Shown piece by piece: positions 43,087-49,991 of a stretch of DNA of 64,000 nt. This DNA comes from Metaruminococcus_A sp003150405. Its GTDB lineage: Bacteria > Bacillota > Clostridia > Oscillospirales > Ruminococcaceae. The position numbers were made by a program, and so were the translations under genes. The notes below the pieces were generated by a model, which saw only the letters and a list, made by a program, of their open reading frames with translations, had not been told where the DNA came from and did no database searches. Positions within the stretch are counted from its first letter, which is position 1, and each line of letters opens with the position of its first letter. The stretch spans positions 186,001 through 250,000 of the forward strand of contig CABUBB010000002.1 in assembly GCA_902489745.1 (NCBI GenBank), given 5' to 3'.

Positions 43087-43884
43087 TTATTGCTCCTTTT
43101 TAATATGTATATCCATGCTGCCGGAACGGAAACACTCCAAATCCAGCGTGACATAATGAAATCCAACCGCACTAAGCTTTTCCGCAATCGCCTTGTACTG
43201 CCGGAACGCCTGTTCCATCTCTGTTTCCAAAAGCTCAATTCGGGCAATTTCTCCATGCTTGCGAACCCGTACCTGGGTAAATCCCATTGCTTTTAAGGCA
43301 AGTTCCCCGGCCTCAATTTTACGCAAATCCCCTTTGGTAATTTGAGTATAATATGGAAGCCGTGTAGCCATGCATGGTGACGATGGTTTGGAAGATACGC
43401 TCAATCCAAGGTCAGAACAAAGCTTCCGTACATCTGCTTTTGTCAAATGGGATTCTGCCAGCGGACTATTAATTTGCAGTTCCCGCAGCGCCCGCAAGCC
43501 AGGACGGAATTCAGAAAGGTCGTCGACGTTGGTTCCATCAACAATAACCGGACAATTTTTCTGTAAAGCATATTTCCTTAACATTGAAAACAACGCCTTT
43601 TTACACTGATAGCAGCGTTCTGGTGTGTTTTCCAGAATCTCCGGGTATTGAAATTCGTTTATTTCCAGCTCCTCAAGCGCAACGCCAAAAGAATCCGTTA
43701 TTCTTTTGGCTTCCTTCACTTCAGCAGATGGATGGAGCACTGTGCGGAAAATTACCGGATAAACATTCAACCCTGCATCTATGCAGGCTTTCAGCACCAG
43801 CGTACTGTCAACACCACCAGAAAAAGCGACGCATATTCGCTTTGAGGGGTATGATAGAATGGTGTTTAGTAGTTTTTGATACAT
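43087..43884 (-). CDS. larE: ATP-dependent sacrificial sulfur transferase LarE
   Basis: 265 residues. The PP-loop SGGVDSTLVLKA lies at 22-33, and the conserved SKPSSPCMATRLPY carries C171, the position of the sacrificial cysteine in L. plantarum LarE. A further C91-x-x-C94 pair (ERCYQCKKA) is present. Some LarE proteins use three cysteines to hold an iron-sulfur cluster and supply sulfur catalytically, but which type this is cannot be settled by eye. It is first of larE-larB-larC and overlaps the DUF188 gene by 19 nt. Confidence 0.94.
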   Translation of the reverse strand: MYQKLLNTILSYPSKRICVAFSGGVDSTLVLKACIDAGLNVYPVIFRTVLHPSAEVKEAKRITDSFGVALEELEINEFQYPEILENTPERCYQCKKALFSMLRKYALQKNCPVIVDGTNVDDLSEFRPGLRALRELQINSPLAESHLTKADVRKLCSDLGLSVSSKPSSPCMATRLPYYTQITKGDLRKIEAGELALKAMGFTQVRVRKHGEIARIELLETEMEQAFRQYKAIAEKLSAVGFHYVTLDLECFRSGSMDIHIKKEQ

Positions 43885-44342
43885 GTCCCCTGCTCCTTCG
43901 CCCTCAGTTCTTCAATCAGCGCACGCAGACTTTGTTCAAACGCTTTATCCTGCTCCTTTGTCCGTTTGGACGGGCCCTTTAGCTTGCCGCCTGCATTGCG
44001 TATCTTTTTGGCAGTGTGGCGTGCTATGAGAAACGCATCCATATTGTCCTCGGTAAAGCGAATACCGTCCTGATGGATCGGTACCGCCCGCCGCGCAAGA
44101 CAGAGCGCAGCAAGCCCATAGTCCTGCGTAACCACAAGGTCACCCGGCAAGATGCGGTTGGCAATTGCAAAATCGGCGCTGTCTGCCCCTTTTGATACCG
44201 TGATAATTTCATCCGCCCGGGTGTCGAAAAATTCATGGGAAGTATCACTCACAAGACAGACCTTTAAATTGAATTCATGTGCAATCCGAATAGCCGATTT
44301 TACAACCGGGCACCCGTCTGCGTCAATCAATAGTTTCATCAA
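43866..44342 (-). CDS. YaiI/YqxD-family DUF188 (UPF0178) protein
   Basis: 158 residues with the family opening MKLLIDADGCPVVKSAI, then DTRADEIITVSKGADSADFAI and VTQDYGLAALCLARRA. The acidic residues (DADGCP, GADSADFA, TQDYG) match a PIN-like nuclease core, though no activity is established. The tail is lysine-rich (KLKGPSKRTKEQD). It overlaps larE, so translation is probably coupled and the lar transcript probably starts upstream of it. Confidence 0.9.
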   Translation of the reverse strand: MMKLLIDADGCPVVKSAIRIAHEFNLKVCLVSDTSHEFFDTRADEIITVSKGADSADFAIANRILPGDLVVTQDYGLAALCLARRAVPIHQDGIRFTEDNMDAFLIARHTAKKIRNAGGKLKGPSKRTKEQDKAFEQSLRALIEELRAKEQGTCIKNY

Positions 44343-44400
44343 AAACCTCTTGTATCATTTCAATGGCTTTATCATACTACAAAATACCAAAAGTTGCAAC

Positions 44401-44437
44401 GAAAAAGGCATTGCCAATCGGCAATGCCTTTTTGAAA
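44401..44437. terminator. Bidirectional terminator
   Basis: AAAAAGGCATTGCC, AATC loop, GGCAATGCCTTTTT. It ends the small gene at 44446-44643. Confidence 0.85.
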
Positions 44438-44445
44438 TCGGAATT

Positions 44446-44643
44446 TTACAGGAGGTTCAGAAGTTCCTCACGCATATGTTCCATATGCTTAATTTCAAAG
44501 GATACTGCATGTTTCAACATGCCGTTATACAGATTGCCGGAGTGGGTCGGCTGTTTATCGCGATCCTCAAGGTTGTCCATCCCCTGTTTTAATTCCTGAA
44601 TTTGGGTATCCATATACTCTTTTACAATCTTTTTCGCGTCCAT
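44446..44643 (-). CDS. Small helical protein, spore-coat-like (65 aa)
   Basis: Start MDAKKIVKEYMDTQI, chosen for AAGGGG seven bases upstream. The 65-residue protein is helical and charged and ends EIKHMEHMREELLNLL. It resembles short coat-F-like or ferritin-like helices seen in Clostridia but carries no firm motif. On the minus strand CATATAATA at 44676-44684 fits a mother-cell sigma (sigma-K type, CATAnnnTA) -10, but it also contains TATAAT, so a sporulation assignment is weak. Confidence 0.55.
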   Translation of the reverse strand: MDAKKIVKEYMDTQIQELKQGMDNLEDRDKQPTHSGNLYNGMLKHAVSFEIKHMEHMREELLNLL

Positions 44644-44733
44644 ACTATTTCCCCTTTTGTAAAAAAATCTATGTTTATTATATGCTAATTGTACAAAAAT
44701 ACACGCCGTTCCCTTTTTGTTTCCATTTTTATA

Positions 44734-44762
44734 TTTCAATCTCAAGCGTTCCATGATATACT
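44734..44762 (+). promoter_or_regulatory. Promoter of the hydroxyacid dehydrogenase gene
   Basis: TTTCAA, 17-bp spacer, TGATATACT (extended -10). Confidence 0.55.
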
Positions 44763-44840
44763 AAAATGAAATTGTGGCTTGCGGCAATGTGGGCATGCCA
44801 TACTGCCAAAACCATAAAATACTAGGTGGAGGAACGTATA

Positions 44841-45701
44841 ATGAAAACAATCGCATTTATAGGCATTGGCGTAATGGGAAAATCCATGGCGCGCAACCTG
44901 ATGAAGAAGGGCTATGAAGTATCGGTCTACACCCGGACAAAGGAAAAGGCACAGGATATCGTTTCCGAGGGTGCTCAATGGTGCGATACCATCCCAGCCT
45001 GTGTTGCAGATAAAGACGCAGTTATCACAATGGTCGGTTATCCCAAAGATGTTGAAGAAGTTTATTTTGGCGAAAACGGCATTCTCGCAAACGCTAAAAA
45101 AGGCGCTTATCTTATTGATATGACCACCACCAGCCCGAAACTTTCGGTTAAAATTTATAACGAAGCCAAAGCACAGGGAAAAATTGCACTTGATGCCCCG
45201 GTTTCCGGCGGCGATTCCGGTGCCCGCAACGGGACATTGTCCATCATGGTCGGCGGTGATAAAGACGCTTATGACGCCTGCATAGAGCTTTTTGAGGCAA
45301 TGGGCACCAACATCATTTACGAAGGCAAAGCGGGAAATGGTCAGCATACCAAAATGGCTAATCAAATTGCCCTTTCCGGCGTTATTGCCTGCGTCTGTGA
45401 AGCTATCTCCTATGCAGAAAAGGTTGGTTTGGATGTTCAGACCATGCTCGACAGCATCAGTCAGGGTGCTGCCGGAAGCTGGCAGATGAGCAACAACGCA
45501 CCGCGTATCCTCAAAGGCGATATGAACCCTGGCTTTTTCATCAAGCATTACATCAAAGATATGACCATTGCTACCGAGGAGGCAGACGCTGTTTCTTTGA
45601 AAATGCCGGTCTTAAGCGAGGTGCTGAATATGTACAAGGAGCTCGCGGATAAAGGCTACGGAGACCTCGGTACCCAGGCACTTATCAAGTATTACGAATA
45701 A
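44841..45701 (+). CDS. NAD(P)-dependent beta-hydroxyacid dehydrogenase (3-hydroxyisobutyrate/tartronate-semialdehyde reductase family)
   Basis: 286 residues from MKTIAFIGIGVMG with GGAGG eight bases upstream. The Rossmann GIGVMGKSMARNL, the substrate block LDAPVSGGDSGARNGTLSIM and the catalytic lysine in HTKMANQIALSG mark the HIBADH/GarR family. FIKHYIKDMTIATEEA near the end is the usual C-terminal helix. Substrates may be 3-hydroxyisobutyrate, tartronate semialdehyde or a similar acid; the sequence does not decide. It is a single gene with its own promoter and terminator, divergent from the 65-aa gene. Confidence 0.88.
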   Translation: MKTIAFIGIGVMGKSMARNLMKKGYEVSVYTRTKEKAQDIVSEGAQWCDTIPACVADKDAVITMVGYPKDVEEVYFGENGILANAKKGAYLIDMTTTSPKLSVKIYNEAKAQGKIALDAPVSGGDSGARNGTLSIMVGGDKDAYDACIELFEAMGTNIIYEGKAGNGQHTKMANQIALSGVIACVCEAISYAEKVGLDVQTMLDSISQGAAGSWQMSNNAPRILKGDMNPGFFIKHYIKDMTIATEEADAVSLKMPVLSEVLNMYKELADKGYGDLGTQALIKYYE

Positions 45702-45707
45702 ATATCC

Positions 45708-45740
45708 AAAATCCCGCAGGAAAGCCTGCGGGATTTTTTA
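45708..45740 (+). terminator. Terminator after the hydroxyacid dehydrogenase gene
   Basis: AAATCCCGCAGG, short loop, CCTGCGGGATTT plus T-run. Confidence 0.85.
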
Positions 45741-46007
45741 TGTTCTATTCTGCTTATGCGCTGTAATGATGGTATAGCTGTATGCATTTACCGTAATCAT
45801 ACAGTCTCTGAAGTATATGTACCAATTTTTGCCCTTTCTCACTATAGTGCTGTCTGGCGCCTCTATTCTCTTTTTACACCAGTTTACAGTATCCTTTTCC
45901 TCAGTCAAACCAAGATTTTTACGGATGCGCACCACACCCAATTCCGTTGTATGCAGCCGGTTCAGGTTCCTTAACAATTCGGTTCCCTCTGTTTGGCACA
46001 TCATCAA
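45738..46007 (-). CDS. DUF3781 family protein
   Basis: 89 residues. The pattern LHTTELGVVRIRKNLGL, VNWCKKRIEAPDSTIVRKGKNWYI (in part) and the ending ITVNAYSYTIITAHK matches DUF3781, a small Firmicute family often found in accessory regions and with no known function. The start is uncertain: TTG at 46007 or the ATG one codon later, with GGGAG 11-14 bases away. It converges with the hydroxyacid dehydrogenase gene and shares its terminator region. Confidence 0.75.
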   Translation of the reverse strand: MMMCQTEGTELLRNLNRLHTTELGVVRIRKNLGLTEEKDTVNWCKKRIEAPDSTIVRKGKNWYIYFRDCMITVNAYSYTIITAHKQNRT

Positions 46008-46099
46008 TTCTCATAACGCTCCCTTCGTTTCATATTCGTGCATAGCCTGCCTGAAATTAGAAATGTTTGTTTCTCTCTGGAGAAGATGTGATTTTACTC

Positions 46100-46128
46100 T
46101 TGACAAATCTTCAAAATTGAAGCATAAT
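46100..46128 (+). promoter_or_regulatory. Sigma-A promoter of tRNA-Gly
   Basis: TTGACA, 17-bp spacer, CATAAT, 20 nt before the tRNA. Confidence 0.75.
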
Positions 46129-46147
46129 ATGAATGCTGAATTTATTT

Positions 46148-46221
46148 GCGAACATAGTTTAATGGTAAAACATCAGCTTCCCAAGCTGAGGTTGGGGGTT
46201 CGATTCCCCTTGTTCGCTCCA
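46148..46221 (+). tRNA. tRNA-Gly (anticodon CCC)
   Basis: A 74-nt cloverleaf with acceptor GCGAACA/TGTTCGC, anticodon stem TCAGC/GCTGA around loop TTCCCAA (anticodon CCC, reading GGG), T-arm GGGGGTTCGATTCCCC and an encoded CCA end. It is a single tRNA gene with its own promoter. Confidence 0.96.
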
Positions 46222-46372
46222 TGCTGCCGGGTGTATTTACATCCGGCTTTGTTTATGTCTATAACGCAGGAGTATTTTTAAAACCCTTTCGCGGTTCATA
46301 GCCGGTGCGGATATTCGGGTGTCCCTTTTCCCCGCCCGGTTATCGCTGCAAACAGACGGAGGTTATTTCACA

Positions 46373-46858
46373 ATGGAAGTCATCATTCGGGAATATCAAA
46401 AAGCCGATCTGGTACAAATGACAGAAATTTGGAACCATGTGGTAGAAGAAGGAGTTGCATTTCCGCAGCTGGAACCGCTCGATTCCAATCAGGCCCAAGA
46501 ATTTTTCAAAAGCCAGAGCTTTACGGCGGTTGCAGAACAAAACGGAGAAATTGTAGGCTTATATATCCTACACCCGAATAATGTCGGGCGGTGCGGGCAC
46601 CTCTCCAATGCAAGCTATGCAGTAAAATCCGGCATGCGCGGTTTGAAAATCGGCGAAAAGCTGGTGTGTCACTGTTTGGCACAGGCTTCCAAACTGGGAT
46701 TTCGGGTACTGCAATTCAATGCAGTCGTAAAAACAAACGAACGCGCTATAAGGCTTTATAAAAAGCTGGGGTTTGTGGAACTCGGCACCGTTCCAGGCGG
46801 ATTTTTGATGAAAAACGGACGTTATGAAGACATTATTTTATTTTACCATACTCTGTAA
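46373..46858 (+). CDS. GNAT-family N-acetyltransferase
   Basis: 161 residues from MEVIIREYQKADLVQM with GGAGG ten bases upstream. The layout is that of GNAT enzymes related to phosphinothricin/methionine-sulfoximine acetyltransferases: MTEIWNHVVEEGVAFP, then the acetyl-CoA pyrophosphate region SGMRGLKIGEKLVCHC, and NERAIRLYKKLGFVELGTVPGG. The substrate is unknown. It lies between the tRNA and the HTH/protease gene; no operon partner is evident. Confidence 0.85.
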   Translation: MEVIIREYQKADLVQMTEIWNHVVEEGVAFPQLEPLDSNQAQEFFKSQSFTAVAEQNGEIVGLYILHPNNVGRCGHLSNASYAVKSGMRGLKIGEKLVCHCLAQASKLGFRVLQFNAVVKTNERAIRLYKKLGFVELGTVPGGFLMKNGRYEDIILFYHTL

Positions 46859-46866
46859 GTGACTCC

Positions 46867-46903
46867 AACCGAGTTTCCTCACGTGAAATCCGGTTGTTTT
46901 TCT
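46867..46903 (+). terminator. Imperfect terminator after the GNAT gene
   Basis: AACCGAGTTTC and GAAATCCGGTT (two mismatches) followed by GTTTTTCTG. Confidence 0.5.
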
Positions 46904-46923
46904 GTTTCCCTTTGTGTTATACT
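46894..46923 (+). promoter_or_regulatory. Probable promoter of the HTH/protease gene
   Basis: TTGTTT, 18-bp spacer, TATACT. It overlaps the preceding terminator stem. Confidence 0.4.
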
Positions 46924-46982
46924 AATTCTGCTCTATAAACAGGCGCTAATATAACAGCGCATGACAGAATTAGGTGAATGAC

Positions 46983-48596
46983 ATGACGTTTGCAGAAAAC
47001 ATCAAACAGTTGCGGGAAAAGCACGGATTATCCCGCAAAGAATTTGCGGAACAGCTTGGATTAACGGAATTTGACGTTCTGCAATGGGAACAAGGCGACC
47101 GACTACCTGAAACAAATGAGATCATTCAAATAAGCAAGCTGCTCAATATCCCGTTGAATGAATTAAATCAAAACATAGCGGAAAAGCCTCCTGTAGACGA
47201 AGTACCTCTTTGCGTCCAAAAGGAACACCGAAAACTCAAGTTGCCTCTTTGGTTAAAAATCGCAATTCCTATCCTCTGTCTTTTGGCAGTAATCGGAATG
47301 ATCTTACTCGTTTTTCCGCGAAACCGTCAGCAATATGATTTTATCAAGGACAGCAGTGCATTGAACAATACAGCCTCGTCGGTTTTACTGCTGGAGTTTT
47401 ATAACAACGACGAATTAATTGGCAGCGGAAGCGGTTTTATTGCCTTGGAACCGAACCTGCTTGTCACCTGCCTTCATGTCATTGAAGGAGCGGACGAAAT
47501 AAAAGCTATCAGCGACAATGGAATGTCTTACCTTGTTTCAGAGGTAGTAGCCTACGACCGGCAGCGCGATATTGCCCTGCTTCGGATTTCTGAAAACAAA
47601 AAGTTCGCTCCACTTGAGTTTGCCTCCTGTGAACCGCAGCGCGGGGAGCAGATTACAGCCATTGGCAGTATAGAAGAAATTAAAAACATCATTTCAACCG
47701 GTACCTACAACGGTACATTTCTTCTCGGGCAGCAATCCCTTTTTCAATACACTGCACCATCCTCCTTTGGGAGCGGCGGCCCAATATTTGATCGGTATGG
47801 AAAGGTAATTGGCATGGCATTTGGTCCTACCTCCGAAGGGCAAAATCTAAATTTGGGAATCCCAGCGGAGGATATCGTATCGCTTTACCAAGCCGAGCAT
47901 ACGCCGTGCTCATTAAGCGAACTTTGGCAAGGGGGCGAAGGTGGCTCACCTCTTTTGGAATCCTATGAAGCATACCAGGATTCCGTTATAAATCAATCGG
48001 AATCCGGCACAGCAAATGGTGAAGAATCGAATTCTTCTCAAAAGTCCTCTGTATCCTCCCACCGCGAAAACGGCTCCTCGTTCAAAGAAGAATACTCCAG
48101 TAGTGGTATAAATGCTTCTGTTCCTTCATCCGCCTCTTCTGTCCCATCTGTTTCTTTACCCAGCAGCTCCGCCTCATCTACTCCTTTGCCGGATAGCAGC
48201 GTGGGCGCAGAATATCAAAACGTGACCATTGAACAGCTCCTGGCTTCGCCCACAACATACAATGGCTCTCCGGTCAAGGTAACCGCATGGGTTTCAAGCA
48301 GTTATCTTACTTTAACAGATTACAAAAACGAATGCATTTTGGTCGGGCAAAAAGAGCATATTCTTTCAACGGGCCTTATTTCTGTGGATGATGAAATTGC
48401 AGTACAGGAAAAACAGTACGCGCTGGGGCACCGAGATGGAAGCGCTGCAAGCGGGTGGCCGCGGCTGCTTGTAAAAATGGAAAGCTATGATATTTTAACG
48501 GGTGGCGTCCAGGTAACCATAAGCGGAAAAGTAGAATTAACTGAAAATAACTGTCTGACATTGATCGGCTGGTTTGTTGAACCAACTGATGATTAA
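46983..48596 (+). CDS. HTH-XRE / transmembrane / trypsin-like serine protease fusion with C-terminal beta domain
   Basis: 537 residues from MTFAENIKQLREKHGLSRKE (AGGTG six bases upstream). Order: XRE helix-turn-helix (5-60), linker, one membrane segment (~90-111), trypsin-like domain (~130-305), Ser/Pro-rich linker (~338-407) and a C-terminal beta domain (~412-535). The protease triad is complete: H165 (VTCLHVIEGADE), D196 (RQRDIALL) and S264 (SFGSGGPIF). The last domain (SPTTYNGSPVKVTAWVSSS, VQVTISGKVEL) reads like an OB-type fold. A cytoplasmic DNA-binding head on an extracytoplasmic protease suggests a membrane-bound sensor-regulator; target and signal are unknown. Confidence 0.82.
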   Translation: MTFAENIKQLREKHGLSRKEFAEQLGLTEFDVLQWEQGDRLPETNEIIQISKLLNIPLNELNQNIAEKPPVDEVPLCVQKEHRKLKLPLWLKIAIPILCLLAVIGMILLVFPRNRQQYDFIKDSSALNNTASSVLLLEFYNNDELIGSGSGFIALEPNLLVTCLHVIEGADEIKAISDNGMSYLVSEVVAYDRQRDIALLRISENKKFAPLEFASCEPQRGEQITAIGSIEEIKNIISTGTYNGTFLLGQQSLFQYTAPSSFGSGGPIFDRYGKVIGMAFGPTSEGQNLNLGIPAEDIVSLYQAEHTPCSLSELWQGGEGGSPLLESYEAYQDSVINQSESGTANGEESNSSQKSSVSSHRENGSSFKEEYSSSGINASVPSSASSVPSVSLPSSSASSTPLPDSSVGAEYQNVTIEQLLASPTTYNGSPVKVTAWVSSSYLTLTDYKNECILVGQKEHILSTGLISVDDEIAVQEKQYALGHRDGSAASGWPRLLVKMESYDILTGGVQVTISGKVELTENNCLTLIGWFVEPTDD

Positions 48597-48646
48597 CGCG
48601 GTTATTTCGCTTTTTGAATGGGAACCCTAACACAGAGGTGATGATC

Positions 48647-48886
48647 ATGTCTCAAGAAAGCGCTTATTTTATTGCAACCTCTGTCAGCGGAAAACAGGAT
48701 GTAAAGGCAATTAAGCGCCGGCTGGATGCACTGCACGGTGTTCATTCCGTCAGCGTGCAACCACGGCATAATCTTGTTTGTGTGGACTATGACAGCTCCG
48801 GCGTTTCCTATGACAATATTGAAAACTGCCTCAACAAAATGGGGTACCAAATTGCGGCGGATGCCAGCAATATTCAAACACGGTAA
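48647..48886 (+). CDS. Small HMA-like (ferredoxin-fold) protein without CxxC
   Basis: 79 residues from MSQESAYFIATS, with AGAGGTG six bases upstream. The pattern SGKQDVKAIKRRLDALHGVHSV followed by NLVCVDYDSSGVSYDNIENCL resembles a heavy-metal-associated domain (beta-alpha-beta-beta-alpha-beta), but the CxxC metal site is absent. It may be a degenerate metal chaperone or an unrelated ferredoxin-like protein. It lies 50 nt after the HTH/protease gene and may be co-transcribed with it. Confidence 0.6.
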   Translation: MSQESAYFIATSVSGKQDVKAIKRRLDALHGVHSVSVQPRHNLVCVDYDSSGVSYDNIENCLNKMGYQIAADASNIQTR

Positions 48887-48890
48887 CCTC

Positions 48891-48932
48891 AAAAAAGCCG
48901 TATCCAAATTGCAATTTGGATACGGCTTTTTC
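48891..48932. terminator. Strong bidirectional terminator
   Basis: AAAAAGCCGTATCCAAATTG and CAATTTGGATACGGCTTTTT, a near-perfect 20-bp palindrome between converging genes. Confidence 0.9.
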
Positions 48933-48936
48933 AAAT

Positions 48937-49350
48937 TTAGGATTCATATCCCGTGGTCAAAGTAATTTCAAATTGGTCTCCATCCGCTATTGGAGTCTGA
49001 TCAACCGAGGTCATAACAGCCTCGCCGCCCTTGGTAAAGCACCACCACTGCTCTTTGCTTTCATCGGCAGTAATACCATCTACAGTTTTAACAAACAGGC
49101 CGTACTCCCCTTCTTCACCAGAAATTAATTCTTTGGATTCAAGTGCGCCGCGCAGGTACATTTCGTCGGTATCAATATCAATTTGCTTTTTCGTTTTATC
49201 CTCATAAATAATTTGTACCGTGATCTGCTTTTCCCCTGCAACGGGTTTCGGTGAAAATAATACATAAACCGCCGTAACCAATCCTACAAGCACAACTAAA
49301 ATCAATGCACCAAGAACAATTCGTTTGGTGTTTGGCCTTTTTTCTGACAT
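48937..49350 (-). CDS. DUF4430-domain protein, membrane-anchored
   Basis: 137 residues. Residues ~11-32 form a signal anchor (VLGALILVVLVGLVTAVYVL); the rest is an extracytoplasmic beta-grasp-like domain with QIDIDTDEMYLRGALESKE and WWCFTKGGEAVMTSVDQTP, the DUF4430 (transcobalamin-like) pattern. Such proteins often occur near ECF or cobalamin uptake genes; none lies beside this one. No lipobox cysteine was seen. It converges with the HMA-like gene and lies downstream of the XRE regulator. Confidence 0.8.
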   Translation of the reverse strand: MSEKRPNTKRIVLGALILVVLVGLVTAVYVLFSPKPVAGEKQITVQIIYEDKTKKQIDIDTDEMYLRGALESKELISGEEGEYGLFVKTVDGITADESKEQWWCFTKGGEAVMTSVDQTPIADGDQFEITLTTGYES

Positions 49351-49425
49351 ATACGATATTCTCCCAACTGTTTTTTATTAGGATAACCGATTTTGGAGGA
49401 TCCTGTCAAGCCGTCAAACCACTTT

Positions 49426-49647
49426 TCATTTTTTCAAAGTAGTTTTACTGGTGAGCATGGCAACGCTAATCCCCAACGGCTCCGCTATTTTTTGAAGAGC
49501 GCGTACCGATGGGTTTGCCGTTCCATGTTCAATACGCCTTAAATAACATGGACTCATGCCAATTGCATACGCAAGGCCCTCTTGTGTAAGACCGTGTTTG
49601 GTACGTTCCTGTAACAAATTCTGCGCTATAATCCCCTTAACCGTCAT
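49426..49647 (-). CDS. XRE-family HTH regulator (73 aa)
   Basis: A single helix-turn-helix domain from MTVKGIIAQNLLQERTKHGL, with a long G-run ribosome site. LTQEGLAYAIGMSPCYLRRIE is the recognition region (20 quoted: LTQEGLAYAIGMSPCYLRRI). A minus-strand TATAAT precedes it in a very AT-rich leader. No partner toxin is adjacent. Confidence 0.8.
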   Translation of the reverse strand: MTVKGIIAQNLLQERTKHGLTQEGLAYAIGMSPCYLRRIEHGTANPSVRALQKIAEPLGISVAMLTSKTTLKK

Positions 49648-49937
49648 ACTCACGCCCCCCCTTTTTTTTCTATTATAAATGATTTCTAGTTGTTTTAATA
49701 TACTTTTTATAAAATAAATCAAATTTATGATATAAATTTATTAATATTATCTTTATTGTCCCTCTAATTACTTTCAAATATTTCAATCTCGTAAAAAGAA
49801 TAATATAAACAAAAGTTGACGCCAATAAATTCTAAACTTCTTTAAAAATATTACCATATTCTTTTCCATTGGTTGGTTCCTGCAGAAATTAATATTATAA
49901 ATAATTGCGCGGTGATATGTATAGTTCCTTTCGCTTT
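49648..49937. other. AT-rich intergenic region
   Basis: About 290 bp of strongly AT-rich sequence between the XRE gene and the beta-galactosidase terminator. Apart from a minus-strand TATAAT near 49672-49677 I see no gene or RNA. Confidence 0.5.
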
Positions 49938-49975
49938 AAAAAAACTGTATGGAATGCATTCCATACAGTTTTTTT
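49938..49975. terminator. Perfect palindromic terminator after the GH2 gene
   Basis: AAAAAAACTGTATGGAATG and its exact complement CATTCCATACAGTTTTTTT. Confidence 0.9.
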
Positions 49976-49991
49976 CGGTTTATAAAATGTA

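Noticed and set aside
43087..43884. LarE read as a GuaA/NadE-type synthetase
   Set aside because: The PP-loop is shared, but SKPSSPCMATRLPY and the larB/larC neighbours identify LarE.
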